A stretch of DNA of 60,000 bases from Bolinopsis microptera (Eukaryota > Ctenophora > Tentaculata > Lobata > Bolinopsidae). The notes under the pieces were generated by a model that made no database searches, had not been told where the DNA came from, and was given only the letters and a program-made list of their open reading frames with translations. The stretch is from contig NC_087083.1 in NCBI RefSeq assembly GCF_026151205.1, positions 14,936,280-14,996,279 on the forward strand, given 5' to 3'. Of this stretch, positions 47,945 through 59,199 are shown one piece after another; positions within the stretch are counted from its first letter, which is position 1, and every line of letters starts with the position of its first letter. Made by a program: the position numbers and the translations under genes.

Positions 47945-48870
47945 AGCAACCTCTTTACTGGGTTATTAATTAAGTGAAATTAAATTAATATAATTTGAAA
48001 TTAAACGTGAAAGTACAATTTTATCATAGGAAGTTATCAGGGCACTTATTTTATAAGGATTTGACTGAAAGAAAGAAGCTGATAAAAAAAACAGATAGAT
48101 TAACGTTAACATATTCTGTAGTTCAAGAAACTCGGTGTCTTTTACCAGCTCACAGTTTTGAGTTTAAAAACTTAAATTCGCAATCAACAAATGAAGACAA
48201 TAAGAAAGCTGAGTTTATCTTTAAGTCTACAAAATAGATCAAGATACAAGGACAAAAAACACTGTCTAAAACATCACAAGGCCTTTCGTAAACTAACACT
48301 TAAACATTAAACTTTTCATAATAACTTTCAACTGTTGTACAATGTACACCATAAGACTGATACTACAATCTGTACACTACTGTAACACCACTTGCAAACC
48401 CACTGTAACACTACTGTAAGTGTAAACATGTTAATAACCTTCATAACAAAAGTAAGTCTGAAACAATAAAATATATACATAATTTTAAGGTCATACCGTA
48501 TTCGGATTCTAATCTAATCGGCTTCGAACTCATGCAAAAAAAATGTTAGTGAAGACTAATGTTTAGGATAATATAAAGCATAAACACATTCAAAGAGATA
48601 ACACTTCAAATTTAATTTATGTCAAAACAAAATTTACATAAAATAACAGCTACCACATAAATACATTTCTATTAAGATTTAAACAACTTCTTAATTTTAA
48701 CAGTTGCTTCTGAAGGTACATTTGAAACATAATTCGGAGCCCTAACTAAAAACCCCACGCAATAAATTTAATAACCATTCCCCTAGAGCCTAGTCACAGT
48801 AACCACGTGCACCGCGGCGTGCACTGATTAAACTCGTGCCCAAAATACCACCATTGTCACCCCCCAGGTA
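47945..48870. other. CHCHD4 upstream region, no further gene seen
   Basis: AT-rich. An 80-codon plus-strand frame (47995-48237) is lysine-rich without family features. The promoter of CHCHD4 should be here. Short repeats of CACTACTGTAACAC occur near 48375-48420. Confidence 0.35.
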
Positions 48871-49690
48871 ACCACGTGAAATACCACCCTAGTTCATGTA
48901 ACCACGTTGCAATACCACCATTAGTCACAGTAAACCACGTGCAATACCACCTTAGTCACAGTAAACCGTGCAAGACCACCTTAGTCACAGTAACCACGTG
49001 CAATACCACCTTAGTCACAGTAACAACGTGCAATACCACCCTAGTCACAGTAACCACGTGCAATACCACCCTAGTCACAGTAACCACGTGCAATACCACC
49101 TTAGTCACAGTAACCACGTGCAATACCACCTTAGTCACAGTAAACCACGTGCAATACACACTTAGTCACCAGTAACCACGTGCCAATACCACCCGAGTCA
49201 CAGTAACCTCGAGTAATACCACCCTAGTCACAGTAACCACGGGCATTTCCAAACTCTGAGTCACAGTAACACGTGCAATACACCTTTGGCACAGTAACCA
49301 CCGTGCAATACCACCTTTTGTCAACAGGTAACACGTTGCAAAATACACCTTAGGCACAGTAACCACGGGTGAATACACCTGTAGTCACTGTAAACCACGG
49401 TGCAATACCAACTAGGTCACAGTAACCACGTGTTGTGCATACCACCTTAGTCTCAGTAACCACGGGCTATAACACCCTAGTCAAATTACCACGTGCAATA
49501 CCACCTTAGTCACAGTAACCACGTGCAATACCACCTTAGTCACAGTAACCACGTGCAATACCACCTTAGTCACAGTAAACACGTGCAATACCACCTAGTC
49601 ACAGTAACCACGTGCAATACCACCTTAGTCACAGTAACCACGTGCAATACCACCCTAGTCACAGTAACCACGTGCAATACCACCCTACTT
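48870..49690. repeat. 30-bp minisatellite with CACGTG, about 27 copies
   Basis: Unit AGTAACCACGTGCAATACCA followed by CCTTAGTCAC. Copies between about 49150 and 49490 carry many one-base insertions and deletions unlike the clean flanking copies, suggesting poor consensus there. Open frames on both strands (repeats of CNTTLVTVTT) are artefacts of the 30-bp period. Confidence 0.95.
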
Positions 49691-49699
49691 AATCTTCTT

Positions 49700-52165
49700 T
49701 CTCTCCCTCTCATAACTAATAAAACGAGAGGGAAAGTCTGTCATTATCCCACTAAACCCGTACCAGTCAGCTGTTTCGTACTCCTCAGCGTGGTTGTATG
49801 TACCCAGGCTACGGTTCTTACTCCTCGTTTTACTAGATAGATGCCAGAGTAACATCTGGGTGGTTACTTTTTTATGTTTAAAGCAAGGTTTTGTATAGCT
49901 TACAGTTTTTTAAATCAATATAAAATTTCAAATTGTATTAATTGTTCCTTAATTCCTTTCAAAGAAATTTGCGATTGACCTTTCATCTATTCATGCCTTG
50001 ACAAGTGACCGAGTGTAAACAAAATAGGGGACACCGAAACACCAGTTGGGACCAGTAAACTGGTCATCGCAATTACATCGGGCCCTATCTCAACCTTAAT
50101 AACACCAGAATGTGTGGGTGTGTGTGTCTGTTGTCTGTCTGTGTGTAATTTCCGACACGGTTATACAAAAAAACGGTAGAGTTACGGGACAGGTTTTTTT
50201 GGTATAGTTGCCGACAAAACTCTGATGAAAGCCGTAAGCAAATTTTTTTAAATCGGCCGGTGGTAGTGGTATAATTGACCGTTTTGTACCACAAAATGTT
50301 GCATTAAAATGGCTTTAGCAGAAAGCACAAGAGATAGGGGAGGCTTGCTCTCTATATTCACTACTGATAATATGTAGCTCGCATTTTAAGTAGCGTTCAT
50401 AATTGCGTTTAGCCCGGATGGGGAAGATTCGCTGTAATGTAATTCCATAAGCTTATTAGGGGAGGAGGACTGATAGTGTTTGGGAGGTCTGATTGGACTG
50501 CAGAGAGAGAGAGAGTTCATACGACAATGTTATGGGGTTTTTCAACTATAAATGGTTGCGGGTGTGGTGCCGGAGTTTTAACCAAGGGTTATTTCTATAA
50601 ACGATTTAAATCAAATAGAAGCGGTTCAAGACGGGAGTGATGAGGTGTATACTCGGTGTTCAGACCTTATGATCTTATGGAATGTGGCTGCCTCATGGCT
50701 AATAATGACTTAATTATCCACAAAAATAACTGATTATGAGATTATTGTTTAAGAAACTATTGGGTCCTAATGCGGGTTTTGGATCTCAAACGGGTAATTA
50801 ATCCTACCCTTTTTAACCTGCGGCAGTGAAATCCCGGCGAAGGGCGGGTTACACTAGTGCACATCTAATTGAAGAGATACTATTACTGATTTAATGACTA
50901 TGTGGCATTTGTACGGGGTTGTAGAGTACCAAAAAAAATACGATAATTCGTGAGCATTAATGCCAGGAATGCGCACAGATCTTTAATCAGTTAAATTACA
51001 GTGAAGTTGTCCAGATCAGGTGTGTAGCACGATTGTAAAACCACTCGAGGTTAATCAATAATCATATTTCGTCATGATAGAGAATGTATTGTTTCGTTAT
51101 TGTTATCAAAGTTTGTGTGTCTGATCATCGTGACAGGGTAGGTAGATATAAGGCATTCATGGTTTTAGGTTGGTCTTATTAGGATCCTGGTTCTTGGTAG
51201 AGAAGTATGTATATGTATAATGAATGTTATGTTTATATTACATTAATATGTAATATAATATTACAAACGAAAAAAAAAAAAAAAAAAAAAAAACACTTAC
51301 GGATTGCACATGTGGGGATAATAGATGGACAGAACACTTAGGAAAGGTGGAGAGGAAAACCACTTTTGTTGCTGATATTAGGATTGGTATTTGGTAGAAT
51401 TCAGCTTTCAGCAGTGGAATCCAGGGTAGGAGCCCTGAGGTTGTAAATTATTAATTACTAATTACTTAATTAGATTATTTACTAATTAGACTATTTACGA
51501 ATTTGAATAATTTACTAATTAGATAATTACTAATTAGCACTTAATTACTTTATTAGTCAATTATTGCTTGATTAAATTACAGATTATTCTCAGCTTGAGA
51601 TTAAAATTTATATAATTAAATGTTTTGTAATATACAATTGGGCACATGCAACCCATGTCGCGGGTTTTCTACTACTTAAACTCAATATCAGAAAACTCAA
51701 TCCATTAACTTGAATTGTATATGAATTAAATTTATTCTAATAATCACATTTCCCTTACCGATTAACATGAGTAGTGGTAAATTGACCACTTCCATCATAC
51801 TACAGAAGACAATCGAATATTGGTGATAAGGTTTGGTTAGATGAATCGTGAATGTCTAAACTAATCAACTATTCAACAAACATGGAACATATGTAATTAT
51901 GTCTAATCGAATGCTACAAGCTTACCTTTTATTTAGCTAAATTATAAATTATAACATTGCTTATGTAGGATAAAGGAACCTAACGCAAGTCATCGAGCTT
52001 TACTTCAAATTAAAATCAGGCGTTTTCTCTCCAACACAAAATCTTTGATGGATTTCGTCTAGAAGCTAGTGCTATGACCACAAAACAAGCTAAAACCAAG
52101 CAAATTAAATCAATCTAATTATCCACATTAATTATCCATTACCCAATTAACCCACATGTTCGGGT
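49700..52165. other. intergenic region without a recognised gene
   Basis: Contains a GT/TCTG-rich stretch at 50105-50145, a GAGAGAGAGAG run near 50502, a 24-A tract at 51270-51293, and short TAATTA-type repeats near 51445-51560. No exon signals with family similarity were found. Confidence 0.4.
51270..51293. repeat. poly(A) tract of 24 A
   Basis: Uninterrupted A run, possibly the tail of a retroposed sequence. I could not define a body or target duplication. Confidence 0.85.
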
Positions 52166-52172
52166 TATGTAC

Positions 52173-52781
52173 CTACACAGGGAAGTGGTAAGATGGACTA
52201 AATGTCCCCAAATATGTGAGATGCTCTCTGTTGTACTGCTTCGTCACTATCTGATACTTTGCGGATATAAGCTCGTCCCCACCAGGCTTCAGGTCATCTG
52301 ATCGGTACTGTACAGAACGGCACATAAAGTTATACAATATCAATTCTCTGTAAAGAACCAGTAACGTGACGTTATATGGAGTTTTTCATCATACAATACA
52401 CTCATTTGGGATGTTAAAAGAGAAATATTTTATCAATATCGTTATATTTTTAAAGCTGTTTTACAAATCAACGGGTTAGAATATCTTTCAATTTCATTCT
52501 CAATAATATGATAATAAACTAATGAAATGAATACAATATATATATTATATGTCAGTCACACCTGCCCAAGCTAGGAGAGCCATGGCAGGGCCAGCAAGGC
52601 AGGCCGGACCAAAGCAAAACCTGGAGCCGGGACGGGTATAAATAAAAAATATCAAATATGGAAACAATAGTAACAATAATGAAATGAATACTAACAGTAG
52701 GGAACTTCTTGTAGAGATCCTCCAATCTACCCAGTGGATGCTGTACCTCGCATCTCATAAACTCTCCGGCTCGCAGGCGAC
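52173..52781 (-). CDS. last two exons of an unrecognised gene
   Basis: Exon at 52696-52781 (acceptor TTTGCAG, donor ACT/GTTAGT) encodes RLRAGEFMRCEVQHPLGRL, then EDLYKKFPT. The terminal exon at 52173-52307 (acceptor TGTACAG) encodes YRSDDLKPGGDELISAKYQI and ends HLTYLGTFSPSYHFPV then TAG. Phases join exactly, and both exons have good splice signals and a protein-like composition, so I believe they are coding. I do not recognise the family. Upstream exons should lie at higher coordinates. A possible one ends QFDPQFKTRPL/GTGAGT near 53308, but it has no clear acceptor or ATG. The carboxyl end has no membrane segment or localisation signal that I can see. Confidence 0.6.
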
Positions 52782-53099
52782 CTGCAAATTATGGGGTTAA
52801 TTTACTCCTTATGTTAATGGGGGTAATTTGGTGTATTAATTAATGCTCGTTTATATTTGTTATAATGGATAAGTACTTAGTACATACCCCTGTATTTGGT
52901 CTTTTATTATTTTGTCCACACAATTACAGAAATCTAGTTTTACTACTGGAAAATGGTCGTACATGCCTTGCGAAATTTGCAGCAACATAAGATATTTGCA
53001 GTAGGATACATATCAGTTTGTCCCAAAAAAAGTGGATGTGCAGTTAGAATGGCTCTGCAGATATCAACGGTTACCAGGGTTTTCTTCTACCCATGTCTA

Positions 53100-53255
53100 C
53101 AGGGACAAAAGGATTTCGCGTTATTTTGGCCAAAAAAATCGCGATTACCGCGCAATTTTACCAAGACTATACATTAAACTATACATTTAAAATTTGTCGC
53201 AAATAAATGGGGACAACTCGCGATTCGTCCATGCCGCGATTTCCTTTTGTCCCTG
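53100..53255. mobile_element. short hAT-like MITE, copy 3
   Basis: Ends CAGGGACAAAAG and CTTTTGTCCCTG and shares the AAATTTGTCGCAAATAA interior with the copies at 30777 and 34799. It is slightly longer, with a local duplication of ACTATACATT, and its flanks are only weakly similar. Confidence 0.88.
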
Positions 53256-53399
53256 ATGACTATACTCGATGACGTCATGATGATGACCGTAATGATGGAT
53301 ATCATGCTACAAGTACTCACAAGTGGTCGGGTTTTAAATTGAGGATCAAATTGCACGGCGCAACGTATTTATTTTACATCCCCTTGTATCTTAAATTGA

Positions 53400-53990
53400 T
53401 ACAGTAATTATGTAATCGATTGTATTTATATTGTACTCGATAGTTGCTAGTTCCCCTAATTTCATGGTTGTTTGCGCCATAATAAGGCGTCTGCCACGAA
53501 TAAGCCAGAAGTAATATAATAAATAGTAATCTACCAGGGGATAGCATTATAGAAGTGGGACCACATACAAAAAAAAACTGGGTTTTAGGCTCACTTTTTA
53601 AGGGTTCGGTATGTTTTGGCCACAGATGGGCGTGCCGGCACTGACATGTCCGGAGATTAGCCAAACTTCGTGAGTTATATAATAGTGTGTGTGAGCCCGG
53701 TATATTGTTATCACGATATTTCGCGAGGAGATGTTGACGGACTGTTGAAATGTTGTTGAATGTTGATAGACTAACCCACACATGAGTTATACAGTATTAT
53801 ATTACCAGGAGCATGTTAAAATCTGTGCTTCTGGTCTGGGAGGAGTCTAGCCACTTTCGTAATAATATGCGGGTTATTAATAGAATGGGTCTAACCGGTG
53901 CCGGTGGTTCTAACGACCTTTAACAAGTATGTTTAAAACAGGTTTGTTAAATTATAATATCATAACTAAAACTAAAGTAACGCAATAAAA
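53400..53990. other. sequence without recognised gene
   Basis: Overlapping minus-strand frames at 53374-53783 have no family features. No repeats or transposon ends were noted. Confidence 0.35.
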
Positions 53991-54009
53991 GCTTGATTTA
54001 AAGAAGGAG

Positions 54010-54715
54010 GGGGGTCATGAGTATTTTTGAGAGTCCGACGAAAATGCCAAATTCTCATTCTCAAAAAATATTTTTGTGTATTTTTGAGAAACGTTTCCGG
54101 GAGAGGCGAAAAACTCATTCTCAAAAATTGATTTTGAGTATTTTTGGACCACATTGCACTGATAATCTGATATGAAGAATATCACTATTTTTGAGTGGAC
54201 AATTTTTGAGAAAATGAGAAATCCATGGCATGCTGAATTTCTCAAATTCAAAAATACTCAAAAATACTCGACTAAAGTATGCCAAATTACCGTGCTCAGA
54301 ATGCTATTTATAGACACCACAGCACACTTACCAATTAAAATTGGCACTTTATATTTAGAATATTCTGAAATGATAACAATAATTTAGAATAATTCAATGC
54401 AATAATTGTTATGCCGTGAAGAATATCATATAATGCTCTTGGTGATAAAGTAATAAAAATATTTATTTTGTAAACATTGGCCGGTGTACCAAAAACCGGT
54501 CCCCAAACAAAGAAACAAACATATTCAATTTCTCAGATTCGAAAACAATTTTTGAAAAAGTGAGAAATCCATGCTGAATTTCTCAAATTCAAAAATACTC
54601 AAAAATACTCGACTAAAGTATGCCAAATTACCGTGCTCAGAATGCTATTTATAGACACCACAGCACACTTACCAATTGATCTTGGCACTTTATATTTAGA
54701 ATATTCTGAGTAATC
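54010..54715. repeat. duplicated segment with inverted TGAGTATTTTTGA words
   Basis: A segment of about 150 bp (CTCAAATTCAAAAATACTCA through TATTTAGAATATTCTGA) occurs at about 54240-54372 and again at about 54583-54712. The first copy is preceded by inverse words (GAGTATTTTTGAGA) at 54018-54150, giving an imperfect foldback. Confidence 0.8.
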
Positions 54716-55035
54716 ACCTGCAGTTGGTTACCTCTTCAACCACAACCATACATCACTCTCTTTACAGCATGCAAATGCTGTTTAAACATGAGTCTCACTC
54801 GGACGAGATAAGTTAAAAGTTGTGTACATTATATTAGGCACTCTAACAGTTCATGATTACTTCACCACTATGAAGCTATCATAAATTAATTACAACACTA
54901 CAAATCTATTATGTATTTATTGAGTATTATGTATCCTGATGGAAATATTTTAAGCGGGTAAAAGCCTGTTCAAACCCAGGGGCCAGGATACATAACAGAC
55001 TTTGTTGTAAATTGTATAAAAAGCATTAATAAGCT

Positions 55036-55638
55036 CAGGAGGTGACCGGGATTCCCGGTTCCGGGTTAATTCAGGATTCTTGGTCCCGGTCCCGGTCCCG
55101 GTCAATCACTCAAATTTGCCGGGATTTTGACCGGGATCTTTTACATAATTTCATTCACTGTGATTGGAGAATGAAACTGTTGAATAATTTGAGAGATCAT
55201 TGATTGAGGAATGAGGAATGAGGGTGAACTTGAGTAATCAGTACATGAACATTATTGGTGTAGTACATTAGGCCCATGCCCCATATTGACGGGTTTTTTC
55301 TAGTTTTTTCTAATTTAATATTCTAGTTATTACTTATTCAAATTGGTCAATTATAATGTAAATGAAAGTTGCAGCTTTCAATATGAGAATACCAGTTTTG
55401 GTCCCGGTCATCCCGGTCATCCCGGTCAAATCCCGGTCATCCCGGTCATCCCGTTCATCCCGGTAAAAATTGGATTGTTGGTCCCGGTCCCGGTAAGATA
55501 GAAATTATTGGTCCCGGTCCCGGTCCCGGTCCCGGTAAATTGATAATCTCAGTCCCGGTCCCGGTCCCGTTCAAGTCACATTTTGTATCCCGGTCCCGGT
55601 CCCGGTCAGGCCTGAAATCATGTCCCGGTCACCTCCTG
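55036..55638. mobile_element. 603-bp non-autonomous element, hAT-like, filled with CCCGGT repeats
   Basis: Inverted ends CAGGAGGTGACCGGGA and TCCCGGTCACCTCCTG, flanked by a perfect 8-bp duplication AATAAGCT (55028-55035 and 55639-55646). Much of the interior is GGTCCCGGTCCCGGT repeats. No coding capacity. Confidence 0.92.
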
Positions 55639-55659
55639 AATAAGCTATCATAAGCTATA

Positions 55660-56362
55660 ATATATTAATACTGTAATACTAACGTTATACAGTAAAATAA
55701 GCCATATAATAATACTGTAATACTTACGTTATACAGTAAAATAAGCCATATAATAATACTGTAATACTTACGTTATACAGTAAAATAAGCCATATAATAA
55801 TACTGTAATACTAACGTTATACAGTAAAATAAGCCATATAATAATACTGTAATACTTACGTTATACAGTAAAATAAGCCATATAATAATACTGTAATACT
55901 TACGTTATACAGTAAAATAAGCCATATAATAATACTGTAATACTTACGTTATACAGTAAAATAAGCCATATAATAATACTGTAATACTTACGTTATACAG
56001 TAAAATAAGCCATATAATAATACTGTAATACTTACGTTATACAGTAAAATAAGCCATATAATAATACTGTAATACTTACGTTATACAGTAAAATAAGCCA
56101 TATAATAATACTGTAATACTTACGTTATACAGTAAAATAAGCCATATAATAATACTGTAATACTTACGTTATACAGTAAAATAAGCCATATAATAATACT
56201 GTAATACTTACGTTATACAGTAAAATAAGCCATATAATAATACTGTAATACTTACGTTATACAGTAAAATAAGCCATATAATAATACTGTAATACTTACG
56301 TTATACAGTAAAATTTACTTACGTTATACAGTAAAATAAGCCATATAATAATACTGTAATAA
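55660..56362. repeat. 44-bp tandem repeat, about 15 copies
   Basis: Unit ACGTTATACAGTAAAATAAG followed by CCATATAATAATACTGTAAT and ACTT, almost invariant. It starts 20 bp after the hAT-like element. Confidence 0.96.
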
Positions 56363-56369
56363 GGTAATA

Positions 56370-58600
56370 TACGTTATTGAGTAAAGCCCCGACCTACCAC
56401 GGAGTAAAGGTAACAGCAAAAGTACGGTGTTGTAATTATATATTTAACATGCAACTACTAGTTAAGTTGCAACTACTAGAGCTTTTCAATTACAACTGAG
56501 ACAAAGCCTGCTATATAACACAGGGGTTAAAACGTGTAAATCCCATTACGTAATATTCAATAAATTTATTAAATCTGTTATTAGTTTAAAACATCTGCAA
56601 TACACTAGATTTAACACAATATCTTGTTACATAACAACAGAGAGCTGGTGTTCACTCCGCAGGAGTTTAAACAAAATGAACATCTGCATCATATAATACA
56701 CAAAATCTGCATAATCTGCATAATCAGTAATCTGTATAATGAACATTTGCGAATTTAAAAATCACAAAGAATTTAAATATTTAAAAACTAAACACCAAGA
56801 AACATTACTTCTGAAGAGAAAAAACAACAAGAAAAATGTATAATTTATAAATGTTCATTAATATCTCCCAGAGAGAAACATTGTTAATAAAGTTTCACAA
56901 ATCTCTGTTTAAGACAATGGTTTCAGTTTAAATTTGATTATCAGAGGTTCTTCTTCTCCCGACAATTATACCATTATGGAGAAAATATTTGGAATATTTA
57001 ATTATCAACACATCAGTTTAGAACAAACCCTTATAATTAGTTAGATTAATTAATTAGATGGGACCATTCTCTGGTTTAGATATGGTATAATCTCAGTCTT
57101 CAAAATCTGTAGAACATATTGATTGAATTGAGAGATGTAGAGGATAGTTGAACGATAGCTGCCTGCTGCAGTAGTGCCGCCACAGTGCCACGAGAGTGCC
57201 GCGACAGTGCCATGGGGATACGGATGTTTGACCGGTATAAGGTCAAAATTGAATTAATTATCGAAAGGAAAGAAGAAAGAGATTATCGCCAAGGAAAGGG
57301 GATCACCATCACCATAAATGTCCAATTCAAATATTCACTCAATCTTGATACCTAATCGTGATACCTTTGCTCTAATACTAATCTCTCAAATAAGTGGATG
57401 TAAGATATCGTTGAGCTCAATAATTGACATCAAGGAGAGGACCAGTAATTGAGTTAGACTAAATAAGTTTTGTTAAGAGTTCGCACTTAAAACGTAAGGT
57501 ACTCTGCCCGAATTAGACTAAATAAGTGTTGTAACCACGAGTTCGCACTTAAAACATACTCTGCCGAATTGTCATAATTGCAACGTCCCATTTTTCCGTG
57601 GGAACATTTCATTCTTAATGATCCGGGGAATTCCGCATAATTTTGGCGAGAATTTAACTCTGAAACTTCTTAACTTCTTTTAACTTCTTAACTTCTGCAC
57701 CATGAAAAATAAGAAGATAGCTGTAACCATAACTAGCTAGCTGGTTGTTACAATGTTAACTTACTTCGGTATGTGCTATGCGGCCACCCTTTGTATGATC
57801 CATTATAAAGACCCCGCCACTTATATCAAATATTAGCATAATATTCAGGTTCAGGTTCTTTTCCAGGCGTTGTAATGACGTTTACCGTACTCAGCTCACA
57901 TTTCTCTCTCACTACTGTGTTAGTACAGTGTTTAACAACAACAATATCTACTTATCATTACGTGTAAAGTAATATTCCTGTTTTGGTTTTGGATAAAACC
58001 ATAAACAAGCTGTGATTGGAAAATGTTAATAACTAGACCCCACGTGAGCTCGTCTAGACTTATCGTCCCAGAGAAACCAGACAGGAGTTACCTAGAGCTT
58101 CTCTCATGTTGCCGCTACTCATTATCTGTGGTCATCACCCCTTGGGCACTTGAGCGTCTACTCATTCCCCCTAATTTCACATTGCCATTTCATCTCCACA
58201 TAGATAACTCCTTCTTCAGGTTGCCACACCCCAGAGGCAGTCAGAGCATTCTCATGCTATCCTCTCGTGGGCCATCTAGGTCCAGCTTCTCTTTTTTAAA
58301 ATATGTTTAATATCCCACGTGACCACTACTAGAACTAGAAGAAATAAGTCTTTGTGACCTCTTATTCGTGTATCACTGCCAGGGTCACGTGATGATAGTG
58401 TAATTAATAGAGTTGTTGGTTAATGAGGTTAATGATTGTGTGGTCTTAATAATATTGTTATGGTTGTTACTACCTAGCTAGATTATGAAATTAAAAGTGG
58501 AGAATACTATAGAACTTTCTCAAGAAGTGAAAGTTACACTGTCCTTAAACCAACATAACTGCTTAATTTTCTAGATTATTAGTTGATTCCTTATTAATTT
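56370..58600. other. region without recognised gene
   Basis: AT-rich. A pair of GTTCGCACTTAAAAC copies (57480, 57542) and CAGTGCCACGAGAGTGCCGC-type repeats (57175-57210) are the only structures noted. A 95-codon plus-strand frame at 58023-58310 shows no family features. The 5' exons of the calpain fragment were sought here and not found. Confidence 0.4.
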
Positions 58601-58607
58601 TTTTCAG

Positions 58608-59192
58608 TGAGCTTGTGAATCTGAGCGAGGAGCAGATAACAACCGACCCAATTAAGAAAGAAAAGTTCTTCAAGTCCATGATCAAAGCCTTTAAACGTCA
58701 TGCTATGATCAGCGCTTCAATCGAGGTTTTTAGCTAATTGGATTTTAATTTAATTAATTTAAAAGTTAATTAATTTTAGTCACGTGATTAAAAATAATAC
58801 CATCTGACTCACTCTATTTCAGTGTGAAGAGAACCAGGAGATGGAAGCTAAGTTGGAAAGTGGTCTGATTGTTGGTCACGCTTACGGAGTGTCTCGTGTC
58901 TACGAGGTGAGCTAGAAAGTGTAGACTAAGTGTATATTAAGTGTAGATTACGTTTAGATAAAGAGTAGATTAAGTGTAGATTAAGTGTAGATTACGTGTA
59001 GATAAAGAGTAGATTAAGTTTAGATTAAGTGTAGATTACGTGTAGATTAAGTGTAGATTAAGTGTAGATTAAGTGTAGATTAAGTGTAGATTAAGTGTAG
59101 ATTAAGTGTAGATTAAGTGTAGATTAAGTGTAGATTGATGCTCATTTCAGAGACTTGTCCGTGAATTAAAAACCTACACAACAACACTGTAG
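58608..59192 (+). CDS. calpain protease-domain fragment (CAPN5-like), possibly truncated
   Basis: Calpains are calcium-dependent cytosolic cysteine proteases. Exon 58608-58725 (acceptor TTTTTTTCAG) encodes ELVNLSEEQITTDPIKKEKF and AFKRHAMISASIE. Exon 58823-58906 encodes CEENQEMEAKLESGLIVGHA followed by YGVSRVYE. The order ISASI, then E..LESGLIVGHAYGV, matches the segment around the catalytic His of CAPN5/TRA-3-type calpains. Phases agree. A possible terminal exon at 59151-59192 (acceptor CTCATTTCAG) adds RLVRELKTYTTTL and a stop. That would end the protein before the catalytic Asn box (RNPWG). Exons with the catalytic Cys were not seen upstream. Either the model is incomplete (missed exons, Asn exon beyond the window) or this is a gene fragment. 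Confidence 0.7.
58918..59138. repeat. 11-bp repeat (GTGTAGATTAA)n between calpain-like exons
   Basis: About 20 copies beginning about 12 bp after the donor of the His exon and ending about 12 bp before the next possible acceptor, so the intron is essentially the array. Confidence 0.95.
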
Positions 59193-59199
59193 AAAATGT

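Noticed and set aside
48876-49840. CNTTLVTVTT- and VQYHLSHSN-repeat proteins on both strands
   Set aside because: Translation of the 30-bp minisatellite, open in several frames because the period is a multiple of three.
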